Program-made: the position numbers and the translations under genes | Shown: piece by piece, positions 1-6,433 of the stretch | Layout: the number at the start of each line of letters is the position of its first letter | Position numbering within the stretch: the stretch's first letter is position 1 | The notes under the pieces: model-generated | Told to the model about the DNA's origin: nothing | Databases searched by the model: none | Seen by the model: only the letters and a program-made list of their open reading frames with translations | Origin: Parcubacteria group bacterium GW2011_GWB1_42_6 | GTDB lineage: Bacteria; Patescibacteriota; Minisyncoccia; Portnoybacterales; GWB1-42-6 | Reading direction: 5' to 3' | Assembly: GCA_000997475.1 (NCBI GenBank) | Contig: LCEC01000035.1 | Span: 1 to 8,396 of the forward strand | Length of the DNA stretch: 8,396 bases

Positions 1-510
1 GCAGTTCTTCCGGAACCAGCCCGCGAGTTCCGTCCACCGCTCGCGCAGTTTCCCGTCGTGAAGCTGCATCTCGGGCACGTAACGGGGCGAGCGGTCGAAT
101 ACGGACATGAGGAAGTTGCCTGAGCGGTGGGGAGAGGCCTGTCTCGCAAGGAAGGCGTCATAGTCCATGTCCAGGGTGACTGAAGGTCCTTCCGGCGCAA
201 TGGGAAAGAGCGCAGCGGGAGAAACCGCGCCCCTTCCGGCGGACAGGCGAGCATTCATGACTGCGTCTTCCGCGAGGCCGAGCAGCACCTCTGCGGCAGC
301 GGCTTCGGCCTCCATGCTCTTGCCCGCTTCCAGTCCCCGCTCTACGCGGGCGAGGAGCCCCCGGGCGCCGACGAGGAGGGCCGCGGCTTCTCCGCTAAGG
401 GCGAAGTCCCCCTCACCCCGACCCTCTCCCCGGAGGGTAGAGGGAGTCTTCCTGAACCGGGCAGCTATCTCGTTCCAACGAGCTGCAAGCGCATCAAGCG
501 GCGCGCCGCT
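1..510 (-). CDS. Partial GC-rich ORF of unknown function (both ends missing)
   Basis: The minus strand is open without a stop across the whole GC-rich segment, in the register whose codons pair with plus-strand triplets starting at 1, 4, 7 and so on. Most codons end in G or C, as expected of genuine coding DNA in a GC-rich genome. The protein runs off the window at position 1, and its N-terminal side is lost at the composition break near 510. Visible features are an Ala/Leu/Glu-rich, probably helical middle (about 280-400) and a C-terminal part with the stretches VTLDMDYDAFL and SGNFLMSVFDRSPRYVPEMQ. A motif W-x-E-[IL]-A-x-x-FRK occurs near both ends of the fragment. I do not recognise the family. 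The plus-strand ORF over the same bases (from 167) is Ser/Arg/Pro-rich and looks like an antisense shadow. Base composition is unlike everything downstream, so this is probably foreign to the rest of the window. Confidence 0.5.
409..447. repeat. REP-like palindromic GC-rich repeat inside the partial ORF
   Basis: The stretch reads as CCTCACCCCGACCCTCTC, then a CCCCGG turn, then GGGTAGAGGGAG, so CCCTCTCCC faces GGGTAGAGGG in an imperfect hairpin. From memory this CCTCACCCC-GACCCTCTCCCC type of sequence is a common dispersed repeat in GC-rich proteobacterial genomes. Here it lies in frame and is read on the minus strand as PSTLRGEGRGEGD without a stop. It supports a GC-rich donor for the left end, not the host of the downstream genes. 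Confidence 0.5.
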
Positions 511-520
511 GATTTTGATA
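505..520. other. Abrupt composition junction (probable chimeric join)
   Basis: Within about ten bases the sequence changes from GC-rich (ending GGCGCGCCGCT) to A-rich DNA (GATTTTGATAAGG and onward). The change coincides with the switch from a minus-strand GC-ending coding register to the tail of a plus-strand AT-rich gene. No transposon end, tRNA or integrase is visible at the boundary. An assembly chimera is the simplest reading. Recent insertion of foreign DNA is the alternative. Confidence 0.6.
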
Positions 521-570
521 AGGAAGTTTTTAAGGAAAAAATAAAAAATTTCATAAAAAAAACCATATGA
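511..570 (+). CDS. C-terminal remnant of an upstream gene, possibly a GT4 glycosyltransferase
   Basis: Just after the composition break, one plus-strand frame reads DFDKEVFKEKIKNFIKKTI and ends at TGA 568-570. This stop overlaps the ATG of the next gene as ATGA, the usual arrangement of translationally coupled genes. The Lys-rich amphipathic tail fits the AT-rich genome, and a pattern like F-[DS]-x-E-x-F-x-x-x-[IL] is common at the extreme C-terminus of GT4 glycosyltransferases, which would suit the two GT4 genes downstream. The frame stays open upstream into the GC-rich segment as far as a TGA at 181, but there it is only the complement of the minus-strand ORF. The rest of the gene is therefore taken to be missing at the junction. 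Only about 19 residues are visible, so the family is a guess. Confidence 0.45.
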   Translation, partial: DFDKEVFKEKIKNFIKKTI

Positions 571-1178
571 AAGAAAAAATTATAAAAATCCAAAACTGGA
601 TTTCCAAAAACAGAAAAATCGTTTGGTTTGCCGTTTTGGTCGCGTTTATTTGCGGAATTTGGGCGTCTTGGTCGGGACAAAATTATTCCGCTTCGGTTTC
701 GGTGCTTGTGAGCCGGGTGGCTTCGGCCCAACCCATAGATTACAACTATGACAGCTACTACGCCCTCAAAGCCACTGATGAATTCGGCGGCACTGTTGTC
801 GGCTGGCTCAAGACTCCGGAAGTGGTTGAAGCTGTTTATAAAAGAGCGCAAATAGAATTTAATCCTTCCACTTTCTCGGGATTCAGCGGCAGTTTCAAAG
901 GAATAAAAGTTTCTCCCAGCACCGTGGAAATTAGATTTGAATGTTCGTCGCCCGACGACGCCAAAAAAATAGCCAAAGCCTTGGGGGAAACGATTTCTGA
1001 AAAAAATAAGCAATTGGCCGATTCTTCAAAGCAGGGAATAAATTTCGTCGCTTTGGCGAGCGATCCGGTGGTTATAAAAAACCGATTTGACGTATATGTG
1101 AAATTTTCGGCCGGATTGCTGATTGGGCTTGTTTTTGGACTATTTTTTCAAAGAGCAAAGGAATTTTTTAGAGAATAG
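567..1178 (+). CDS. Short Wzz/polysaccharide co-polymerase-like membrane protein
   Basis: The 203-residue protein has the two-helix layout of chain-length determinant (Wzz/YveK-type) proteins. A basic cytoplasmic N-terminus is followed by TM1 at about 18-35 (KIVWFAVLVAFICGIWAS), an extracytoplasmic middle of about 140 residues, and TM2 at about 178-195 (KFSAGLLIGLVFGLFF) before a short charged tail. After TM1 the sequence (YSASVSVLVSR, then a D-S-Y-Y-A-L-K-A-T-D segment and GWLKTPEVVEAVYKRA) follows the usual Wzz beginning. Such proteins regulate polymer length or export of surface polysaccharide at the cytoplasmic membrane. It is shorter than proteobacterial Wzz, with no kinase domain and no long coiled coil. 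The start at 567 is the only ATG after an in-frame stop at 531 and overlaps the preceding stop, so translation is probably coupled. No Shine-Dalgarno site is seen. The next gene starts 12 bases later. The family call is good and the exact role is inferred. Confidence 0.7.
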   Translation: MKEKIIKIQNWISKNRKIVWFAVLVAFICGIWASWSGQNYSASVSVLVSRVASAQPIDYNYDSYYALKATDEFGGTVVGWLKTPEVVEAVYKRAQIEFNPSTFSGFSGSFKGIKVSPSTVEIRFECSSPDDAKKIAKALGETISEKNKQLADSSKQGINFVALASDPVVIKNRFDVYVKFSAGLLIGLVFGLFFQRAKEFFRE

Positions 1179-1190
1179 ATTCAATATTTT

Positions 1191-2336
1191 ATGATTATCG
1201 GCGTTGATGCCAGAGTTTTGGCAAGATCGAACAGAACCGGGATAGAAGAGTACGCGATAAATCTTCTGTCTCGGCTTTTGTCTTTGGGCAAAGAGCATCG
1301 GTTTAAATTTTTTTTGAACGCTTTTCGCCAAACGCCCTTGAATTTTGATTGGGCCGGTTGGGAAAACGTGGAGATTAAAAAATTCCGCGTTCCCAATCGT
1401 TTTATTTTTGATCCAATGTCCAGGATTTTCGATGTCCCGAAAATCGACAGCTTAATCGGCGGGGCCGATGTTTTCTTTTCGCCCCATTTTTTACTGGCGC
1501 CCGTTTCCAAAAAATGCTTGAAAGTCGCCGCTTTTCACGATCTTTCTTTTGAATATTTTCCTGAATTTTTTTCTCCGCAAAAAAGATTTTGGCACTGGAC
1601 TCTTAATCCGGCCGGAACGGCGAGAATGTGCGATAGAATTATCGCGGTTTCCCTGTCCACCAAGGCCGATTTAATTGATCTCTATAAAGTTTCGGAAGAT
1701 AAAATAGAAGTCATTTATTCCGGGGTGGGAGAAGAATTTAAAAAAATAAATTTGGCCGAACGCCAGCGATCCGTTTTGAAAAAAAGATATAATTTGCCCG
1801 AAAAATTCATTTTATATTTCGGCACGATAGAACCGAGAAAAAATATAGCGGGTTTGATAAAAGCTTACGAAGTTTTCAGGCAAAAAAATCCAGACGCGGA
1901 TTATTCTTTGGTAGTCGCCGGCAGCCGCGGCTGGCTTTGGAAAGACATTTTGAAACGCGCCAATCTTTCTCCTTTCAGGGAAGACATAAAATTTGCCGGT
2001 TTTGTCCGGCCGGCCGATAAGGCTTATTTATATAATCTCGCTTCTTTATTCGTCTATCCCAGTTTTTTTGAAGGGTTCGGTTTTCCTCCTCTTGAGGCGA
2101 TGGCTTGCGGCGCGCCGGTTATTTGTTCCAACAACTCTTCTTTCTTGGAAACAGCCGGAAATGCCGCTTTATTGATCGACCCTTGCAACCCGGAAGAAAT
2201 AGCCTGGGCGATTCAAGAAATGCTCGGGGATGAACGATTGAAAAACAAATATATTGAGAGGGGAAAAGAAAATATAAAACGCTTTTCTTGGGATAAATGC
2301 GCGCGGGAAACGCTGGATTTTTTAACGAAATTTTAG
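1191..2336 (+). CDS. GT4-family glycosyltransferase (MtfB-like group)
   Basis: This is a 381-residue GT-B fold, retaining glycosyltransferase of family GT4. The N-terminal Rossmann domain opens with MIIGVDARVLA and a TGIEEYA loop. An AAFHDLSFEYFPEFF segment and the linker RIIAVSLSTKADLI follow. The C-terminal nucleotide-sugar domain starts near residue 205 with LYFGTIEPRKNIAGLI (basic R216/K217) and carries the E-x7-E signature EGFGFPPLE at 294-302, followed by AMACGAPVICS. Length is normal for the family. It should transfer a sugar, often mannose or rhamnose in related enzymes, from an NDP-sugar to a growing lipid-linked glycan at the inner face of the membrane. Donor and acceptor cannot be read from the sequence. 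The start is the ATG that places the conserved MIIGVDAR at the N-terminus. There is no Shine-Dalgarno site, and coupling to the gene ending at 1178 is likely. Its closest relative in the window is the next gene. Confidence 0.88.
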   Translation: MIIGVDARVLARSNRTGIEEYAINLLSRLLSLGKEHRFKFFLNAFRQTPLNFDWAGWENVEIKKFRVPNRFIFDPMSRIFDVPKIDSLIGGADVFFSPHFLLAPVSKKCLKVAAFHDLSFEYFPEFFSPQKRFWHWTLNPAGTARMCDRIIAVSLSTKADLIDLYKVSEDKIEVIYSGVGEEFKKINLAERQRSVLKKRYNLPEKFILYFGTIEPRKNIAGLIKAYEVFRQKNPDADYSLVVAGSRGWLWKDILKRANLSPFREDIKFAGFVRPADKAYLYNLASLFVYPSFFEGFGFPPLEAMACGAPVICSNNSSFLETAGNAALLIDPCNPEEIAWAIQEMLGDERLKNKYIERGKENIKRFSWDKCARETLDFLTKF

Positions 2337-2350
2337 TTGATTGAAAAACA

Positions 2351-2416
2351 GTGAATCGCTGATTGCTAATCGTGATTTGAATTTACGATATGCGATACGC
2401 GATTAGCGATATGCGA
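2351..2416. repeat. Short-word repeat tract between the two glycosyltransferases
   Basis: The gap after the first GT4 gene is built from variants of GCGAT and TAATCG words. CGATATGCGA occurs exactly twice, at 2386-2395 and 2407-2416, 21 bases apart. GCTAATCG (2365-2372) is inverted as CGATTAGC (2400-2407), giving a possible 8-bp stem. The tract runs right up to the ATG at 2417. It adds an apparent N-terminal extension MRYAISDMR to the downstream frame if the upstream ATG is used. I read it as repetitive intergenic DNA, with no gene of its own. Confidence 0.5.
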
Positions 2417-3544
2417 ATGATAATAGGAATAGACGCCCGATTTTTTGGCCCGCGGGCGAAAGGTCTTGGGCGATACACGCAAAAATTAATAGAAAATTTG
2501 GAAAAAATCGATGGCAAAAACGTCTACATTGTTTTTTTGCGCGAGAAGGATTTTGAAAGCTATTTTCCTCAAAACAAAAATTTTAAAAAAGTTTTGGCCG
2601 ATTTTCCCTGTTATGGTTTTTTTGAACAGATTTTTTTTCCTTTTCTGATCGGACGGCACGGGATTGATCTTATGCATTTTCCCCATTTCAACGCGCCGAT
2701 TTTTTACCGCAAAAAGTTCGTGGTCACGATTCATGATCTGATCTTGCGCCATTTTCCTCCCAAAAAAGCCGGCGTTTTGGAAGGATTGAAATATTTTATA
2801 AAGGATCTGGCTTATCGGGCGGTGATCAGGCGGGCGATTAAAAAATCCGGGCGGGTCGTTGCCGTGTCCGAGTTTGTCAAGAAAGATATTCTGGCTCATT
2901 ATAAAATTACCCCAAAAAAAATCAGAGTTATTTATGAGGGTTCTCCCGATTTTCAAGATAGTGATAAACAGAAAGAATCGAATGTTGCCGCGCGGAATTC
3001 TTTCATTCTTTACGTGGGCAACGCCTATCCTCATAAAAATCTTGATGTTCTTATTGATGGCTTCTTATTGTATTTGGATAATTCGGGTGATAAAATAACT
3101 AAGCTGGTTTTGGCCGGAGAAAATGATTATTTTTACGAAAGGCTCAAAAGACAAAAATCCGGCCCGATTTCCAAATATCCCGACAGAATTGTTTTTTCGG
3201 GATTTATTGAAGAAAATAATTTGCCGGCTTTGTATCAAAAAGCCTCGGCTTATGTTTTTCCTTCCCTCTGCGAAGGCTTCGGTTTGCCTCCTTTGGAAGC
3301 GATGGCTTGCGGCGCGCCGGTTATTTCTTCCGATGAAACCGCTTTGCCTGAAATTTTGGGAGATGCCGCCCTTTATTTTAATCCGCGCGATCCGGAAGAT
3401 TTGGCTCAAAAAATTAAAATAATTCTTGAAGATAAAAACCTGAGAGATAAATTGATAAATAAGGGTTATGATCAGGCCAAATCTTATACTTGGAAAAAAA
3501 TGGCTGAAGAAATAAAGGAATTGTACTTTGAAACAGTTCTTTGA
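2417..3544 (+). CDS. GT4-family glycosyltransferase, paralogue of the preceding gene
   Basis: This second GT4 enzyme has 375 residues from the chosen start. The N-terminus MIIGIDARFFGPRAKGLGRYTQ matches the MIIGVDAR...TGIEEYA opening of its neighbour. The middle has the VVTIHDLILRHFP and RVVAVSEFVKKDIL segments. The donor-binding domain has LYVGNAYPHKNLDVLI (K207) and the E-x7-E motif EGFGLPPLE at about 286-294, then AMACGAPVIS and ALPEILGDAALYFNP. It probably adds the next sugar to the same glycan, with unknown specificity. In-frame ATGs also exist at 2390 and 2411. I prefer 2417 because it aligns with the paralogue and because the extra residues come from the repeat tract. No Shine-Dalgarno site precedes any of the three. 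The gap to the previous gene is repetitive and has no terminator, so the two are likely co-transcribed. Confidence 0.87.
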   Translation: MIIGIDARFFGPRAKGLGRYTQKLIENLEKIDGKNVYIVFLREKDFESYFPQNKNFKKVLADFPCYGFFEQIFFPFLIGRHGIDLMHFPHFNAPIFYRKKFVVTIHDLILRHFPPKKAGVLEGLKYFIKDLAYRAVIRRAIKKSGRVVAVSEFVKKDILAHYKITPKKIRVIYEGSPDFQDSDKQKESNVAARNSFILYVGNAYPHKNLDVLIDGFLLYLDNSGDKITKLVLAGENDYFYERLKRQKSGPISKYPDRIVFSGFIEENNLPALYQKASAYVFPSLCEGFGLPPLEAMACGAPVISSDETALPEILGDAALYFNPRDPEDLAQKIKIILEDKNLRDKLINKGYDQAKSYTWKKMAEEIKELYFETVL

Positions 3545-3567
3545 TTTTTTAAAAAAGCGAGGCCGGG

Positions 3568-3771
3568 ATGACAGGAAAAGGGAGAAGAAGCGCTTATGTC
3601 ATACATGGTGATGTGTTTTTCTTTGTTTATTGCAATTGCTGGATTAATGAAGAGCCTTGCCGCGGTCGCATGATGAATGAAGTTGATAAAGAAAATCAGA
3701 TATTTGAGTGCCCAAATTGCGGGACAAGAGCGGAAAAAGTGGGAAGAATAGAAGTTGTGATATCGGATTAA
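3568..3771 (+). CDS. Small Cys-rich hypothetical protein (possible zinc ribbon)
   Basis: This 67-codon ORF closes the glycosyltransferase operon, 23 bases after the preceding stop and just before the terminator. It has a C-x-C pair at 22/24, a single Cys at 31 and a CPNCG knuckle at 48-52, then a charged/aliphatic tail RAEKVGRIEVVISD. A C-x-C plus C-x-x-C set could bind one zinc ion. The 3' half, from the tandem ATGs at 3670 and 3673, looks most like real protein and could be translated alone as a peptide of about 33 residues. A GAGG motif (3559-3562) sits 5 bases before the ATG, the best Shine-Dalgarno-like site near any gene here. The 5' half also holds an overlapping 25-codon hydrophobic frame (3596-3673), so the true product is uncertain. 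I do not recognise a family. Confidence 0.4.
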   Translation: MTGKGRRSAYVIHGDVFFFVYCNCWINEEPCRGRMMNEVDKENQIFECPNCGTRAEKVGRIEVVISD

Positions 3772-3785
3772 CTTTCTACAAATAT

Positions 3786-3820
3786 AAGAGCCGTCAAACA
3801 AAGACGGCTTTTTAATTTTC
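3786..3820 (+). terminator. Rho-independent terminator of the glycosyltransferase operon
   Basis: A perfect 7-bp stem, AGCCGTC (3789-3795) with GACGGCT (3803-3809), encloses an AAACAAA loop and is followed by a T-rich run TTTTAATTTT. Upstream A residues can lengthen the stem against the T run. It lies 15 bases after the stop of the small ORF and separates the upstream operon from the DUF4012 gene. Confidence 0.88.
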
Positions 3821-3845
3821 TGTGGATTATAACTTTTTGCCGTTG

Positions 3846-3854
3846 TGATATAAT
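3846..3854 (+). promoter_or_regulatory. Extended -10 promoter for the DUF4012 gene (near-leaderless)
   Basis: TGATATAAT is a perfect extended -10 element (TGn plus TATAAT, the hexamer at 3849-3854). No good -35 box lies 16-18 bases upstream, as is typical of extended -10 promoters. Transcription would start near 3861, about 3 bases before the ATG at 3864, leaving no room for a Shine-Dalgarno site. It follows directly after the operon terminator, consistent with a new transcription unit. Confidence 0.7.
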
Positions 3855-3863
3855 TAAATCGTT

Positions 3864-6431
3864 ATGTCCCGGCAAAACATCTTCAATCAGATGTTCGATT
3901 TGCGTCCTTGCAACGAAGAGGGCGGTTTGGATTTGCAAAAAATTCAAAGAGTCGGGGAATTTCTTGATTTGCGGCAGGAACTATGGATAAAAAAAGAAGC
4001 CGTAAAAAGAACCGGAACAAGGAAAAAGCCGATTTCCAATCAACAAATATCCGATGATCTGCTTCGCGAACTTTTAAAAACTCCGGAAGAAGATAGAGTT
4101 GAGAAAAAAAACGATTGTTTTAAAAAATCCGCGTTATTTAAAAAATCAACTCTTGATTATCCCGATAAAGAAGAAATTTTGGCCGTTTTTGAAGAAATAG
4201 AACGTTTGGACAATTCTCTGAAAGAATTGATTTTGGAAAAAGCCGCGATTGAGCCGGAAAAAATCGCTCCGCAAATTATTTTGTCCGATTTAGCGCAAGA
4301 AAAAACAATTGAAGAACCGATTTGCCGGTTGATTGGCGAGCCGGCGCGGATAATGGAAACGGCGCGAATTCATTGCGAAAAATCGGTTAAAAATGATTTG
4401 GTTTTGCCGGAGGAAACGCGGAACGAAGAAACTTTCTGGCGGCCTTTAAAAATAAAAGAAAGATTTTTTCCGGAATTAAGTCTGAAAAAACGGGCAATTT
4501 CTTTCGCCGCGGCCGGATTTTTCGCGCTCGTAATAATCAGCGGTCTTTCTTTGGCCGGCCGGGGGATAACGGCCAAAAAAAATATTCTAAGTTCCGCCAT
4601 GGATGCTTACCGTTTAATGATGTCGGGCAAAGATTCCGCTTCCAGCCTTGATTTTTCTTTGGCCCAATCCAATTTTCAATCGGCTTATCAAAGTTTTTTG
4701 CGGGCCGAGCAGGAATTGAACAAAATGGGCCGTTCCATCATTTTTGTTCTTGAAAGAATGCCGGGAGGTTCCGTGGTGGCTTCGGCCGGAGCGTTGGTGG
4801 AGACGGGAGAAAATTTGGCCCAGGCGGGCAAAAGCTTTTCGCGAATCGCCGGCCTTTTTTCTTTAAATGACATCGGCGGTTATTTTTCGGGCAATCAACC
4901 GCTCACTTCCAAAATCACAAGCGCGAAAGCGGATATAAAAACAGCCAAGGAATCGTTGCAAAAAGCGAATGCCGCCTTGATTCAGGTCAAGAATTCTGAT
5001 TTGCCGTCCAGCCTGGTTGAATCGGTTGAATCTTTAAAACAAAAACTTCCCATTGTCGCCGAGGCCGTAAATCAGGTTGATGTCTGGAGCGATGTTTTTC
5101 TGAAATTTTTGGGCCACGAAAAGGCCAAAAAATATTTGCTGATTTTTCAAAATAATTCCGAAGCGCGCCCGACAGGCGGATTTATCGGAACTTACGGCGT
5201 TCTTGATCTTGACGAAGGAAAAATAAAAAATCTTTTCATTGACGGCGTTTTTGATTTGGACGGCCAGCTTGTTGAAAAAATCGTTCCTCCCGCCCCGATC
5301 CAGAAGATCTCAACCGCTTGGTCCATGCATGACGCCAACTGGTTTGCCGACTTTCCTTCTTCGGCCAAAAAAGTTTCATTGTTTTATGAAAAGGCCGGCG
5401 GAGAAACGGTTGACGGCGTAATTTCATTGACGCCAACCGTGATGGAAAAACTCTTAGCCGCAACCGGACCCATAGAAATGCCCGAATATGGCGCGGTTCT
5501 GACAAGTGAAAATTTTTTAGATGCGATTCAATATGAAGTGGAAATCGATTACGACAAAAAACTGAACGATCCCAAAAAAATTCTGGCGGATTTCGCGCCG
5601 ATATTTTTGGATCGCTTATGGCGGGTTTGGCCCGATAAATCGGGAGAAATAATTTCAATTCTGTCTGATTCCCTTTCGCAAAAGCACATTTTGTTTTATT
5701 TTTCCGACGACGGTCTCCAAGAAGTTTTTTCCGGCCAAAACTGGACAGGGGAAATTATTGACGCGGACAAAGATTATTTGAGCGTGGTGAATACCAATAT
5801 CAACGGTTATAAAACCGATAAAGTCATTGACCAGAAAATATATCACCGTTCAAATATTAATGAAAACGGAGAAATTATCGATTTGGTGAAAATCGTGAGA
5901 ACTCATCTTGGCGGAAAGAGCCAATACGATTGGTATAACAAAGTGAATGCCGATTATATGCGGGTTTATGTTCCTTTCGGTTCCGAGCTGCTCTCGGCCA
6001 AAGGGCATACTTTGGAAGCAAATCAGCCGCCGATTGATTACGCGGCTCAAGGATTTAAAACGGATTATGACATCATCGCTCAAGAAAGCGCGCTGAAGAG
6101 GCATTCATCGGGAACTCAAATATTTTCCGAATCGGGCAAAACGGTTTTTGGCAATTGGGTTTACGCGAGTCCCGGAGAAACCGTTGAAATTATTTATGAA
6201 TATAAGTTGCCATTTGGGCTTAATCTGAAAGAATCGAATTCAAGTTATAGCCTGCTTGTTCAAAAGCAGTCGGGCGCTTTTGAATGCGATTTTGAATCCG
6301 AACTGAATCTTCCCGCCGGCGTCAAAATAGAGTGGCAATATCCGGAAACATTGAAAATATCAGGCCGGCAGATTAAAATATCAACCAAGCTCAAGTCGGA
6401 TAATTTTATGGGAGTGGTGCTGGGGAGATGA
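3864..6431 (+). CDS. DUF4012-domain membrane protein
   Basis: This 855-residue protein has three parts. Residues 1-209 are charged, probably cytoplasmic and partly helical, and match no family I know. One membrane helix follows at about 211-231 (AISFAAAGFFALVIISGLSL), giving a type II orientation. A helical stretch (about 235-420) then leads into the DUF4012 core. The core signature is YLLIFQNNSEARPTGGFIGT (424-443), with G-x-I-K-N-L-F-I-D-G after it and VDGVISLTPTVMEKLLAATG from 516. A C-terminal beta-rich region includes WVYASPGETVEIIYEYKLPF. DUF4012 is common in Patescibacteria and actinobacteria, often near polysaccharide genes. The VDGV...LLAATGPIE segment resembles the pattern in LytR-CpsA-Psr glycan ligases, so a role in attaching surface glycan is plausible but unproven. 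The start at 3864 fits the adjacent promoter. The flanking genes support an envelope function. Confidence 0.88.
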   Translation: MSRQNIFNQMFDLRPCNEEGGLDLQKIQRVGEFLDLRQELWIKKEAVKRTGTRKKPISNQQISDDLLRELLKTPEEDRVEKKNDCFKKSALFKKSTLDYPDKEEILAVFEEIERLDNSLKELILEKAAIEPEKIAPQIILSDLAQEKTIEEPICRLIGEPARIMETARIHCEKSVKNDLVLPEETRNEETFWRPLKIKERFFPELSLKKRAISFAAAGFFALVIISGLSLAGRGITAKKNILSSAMDAYRLMMSGKDSASSLDFSLAQSNFQSAYQSFLRAEQELNKMGRSIIFVLERMPGGSVVASAGALVETGENLAQAGKSFSRIAGLFSLNDIGGYFSGNQPLTSKITSAKADIKTAKESLQKANAALIQVKNSDLPSSLVESVESLKQKLPIVAEAVNQVDVWSDVFLKFLGHEKAKKYLLIFQNNSEARPTGGFIGTYGVLDLDEGKIKNLFIDGVFDLDGQLVEKIVPPAPIQKISTAWSMHDANWFADFPSSAKKVSLFYEKAGGETVDGVISLTPTVMEKLLAATGPIEMPEYGAVLTSENFLDAIQYEVEIDYDKKLNDPKKILADFAPIFLDRLWRVWPDKSGEIISILSDSLSQKHILFYFSDDGLQEVFSGQNWTGEIIDADKDYLSVVNTNINGYKTDKVIDQKIYHRSNINENGEIIDLVKIVRTHLGGKSQYDWYNKVNADYMRVYVPFGSELLSAKGHTLEANQPPIDYAAQGFKTDYDIIAQESALKRHSSGTQIFSESGKTVFGNWVYASPGETVEIIYEYKLPFGLNLKESNSSYSLLVQKQSGAFECDFESELNLPAGVKIEWQYPETLKISGRQIKISTKLKSDNFMGVVLGR

Positions 6432-6433
6432 TG

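Noticed and set aside
167..544. Plus-strand ORF of 125 codons across the GC-rich segment
   Set aside because: It is antisense to a fully open minus-strand frame with better codon endings, is Ser/Arg/Pro/Ala-rich like typical GC shadows, and crosses the composition junction.
465..1013. Minus-strand ORF of 182 codons opposite the Wzz-like gene
   Set aside because: It crosses the composition break, its product is Phe/Asn/Arg-rich as expected of a shadow, and the plus strand encodes a coherent two-TM protein here.
2351..2416. CRISPR or regular tandem-repeat array
   Set aside because: The repeated words are short, irregularly spaced and partly inverted. No repeat-spacer pattern and no cas gene is present.
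5236..5658. Minus-strand ORF of 140 codons inside the DUF4012 gene
   Set aside because: The plus strand over the same bases carries the conserved DUF4012 segment, and the antisense product is Arg-rich and low in complexity.
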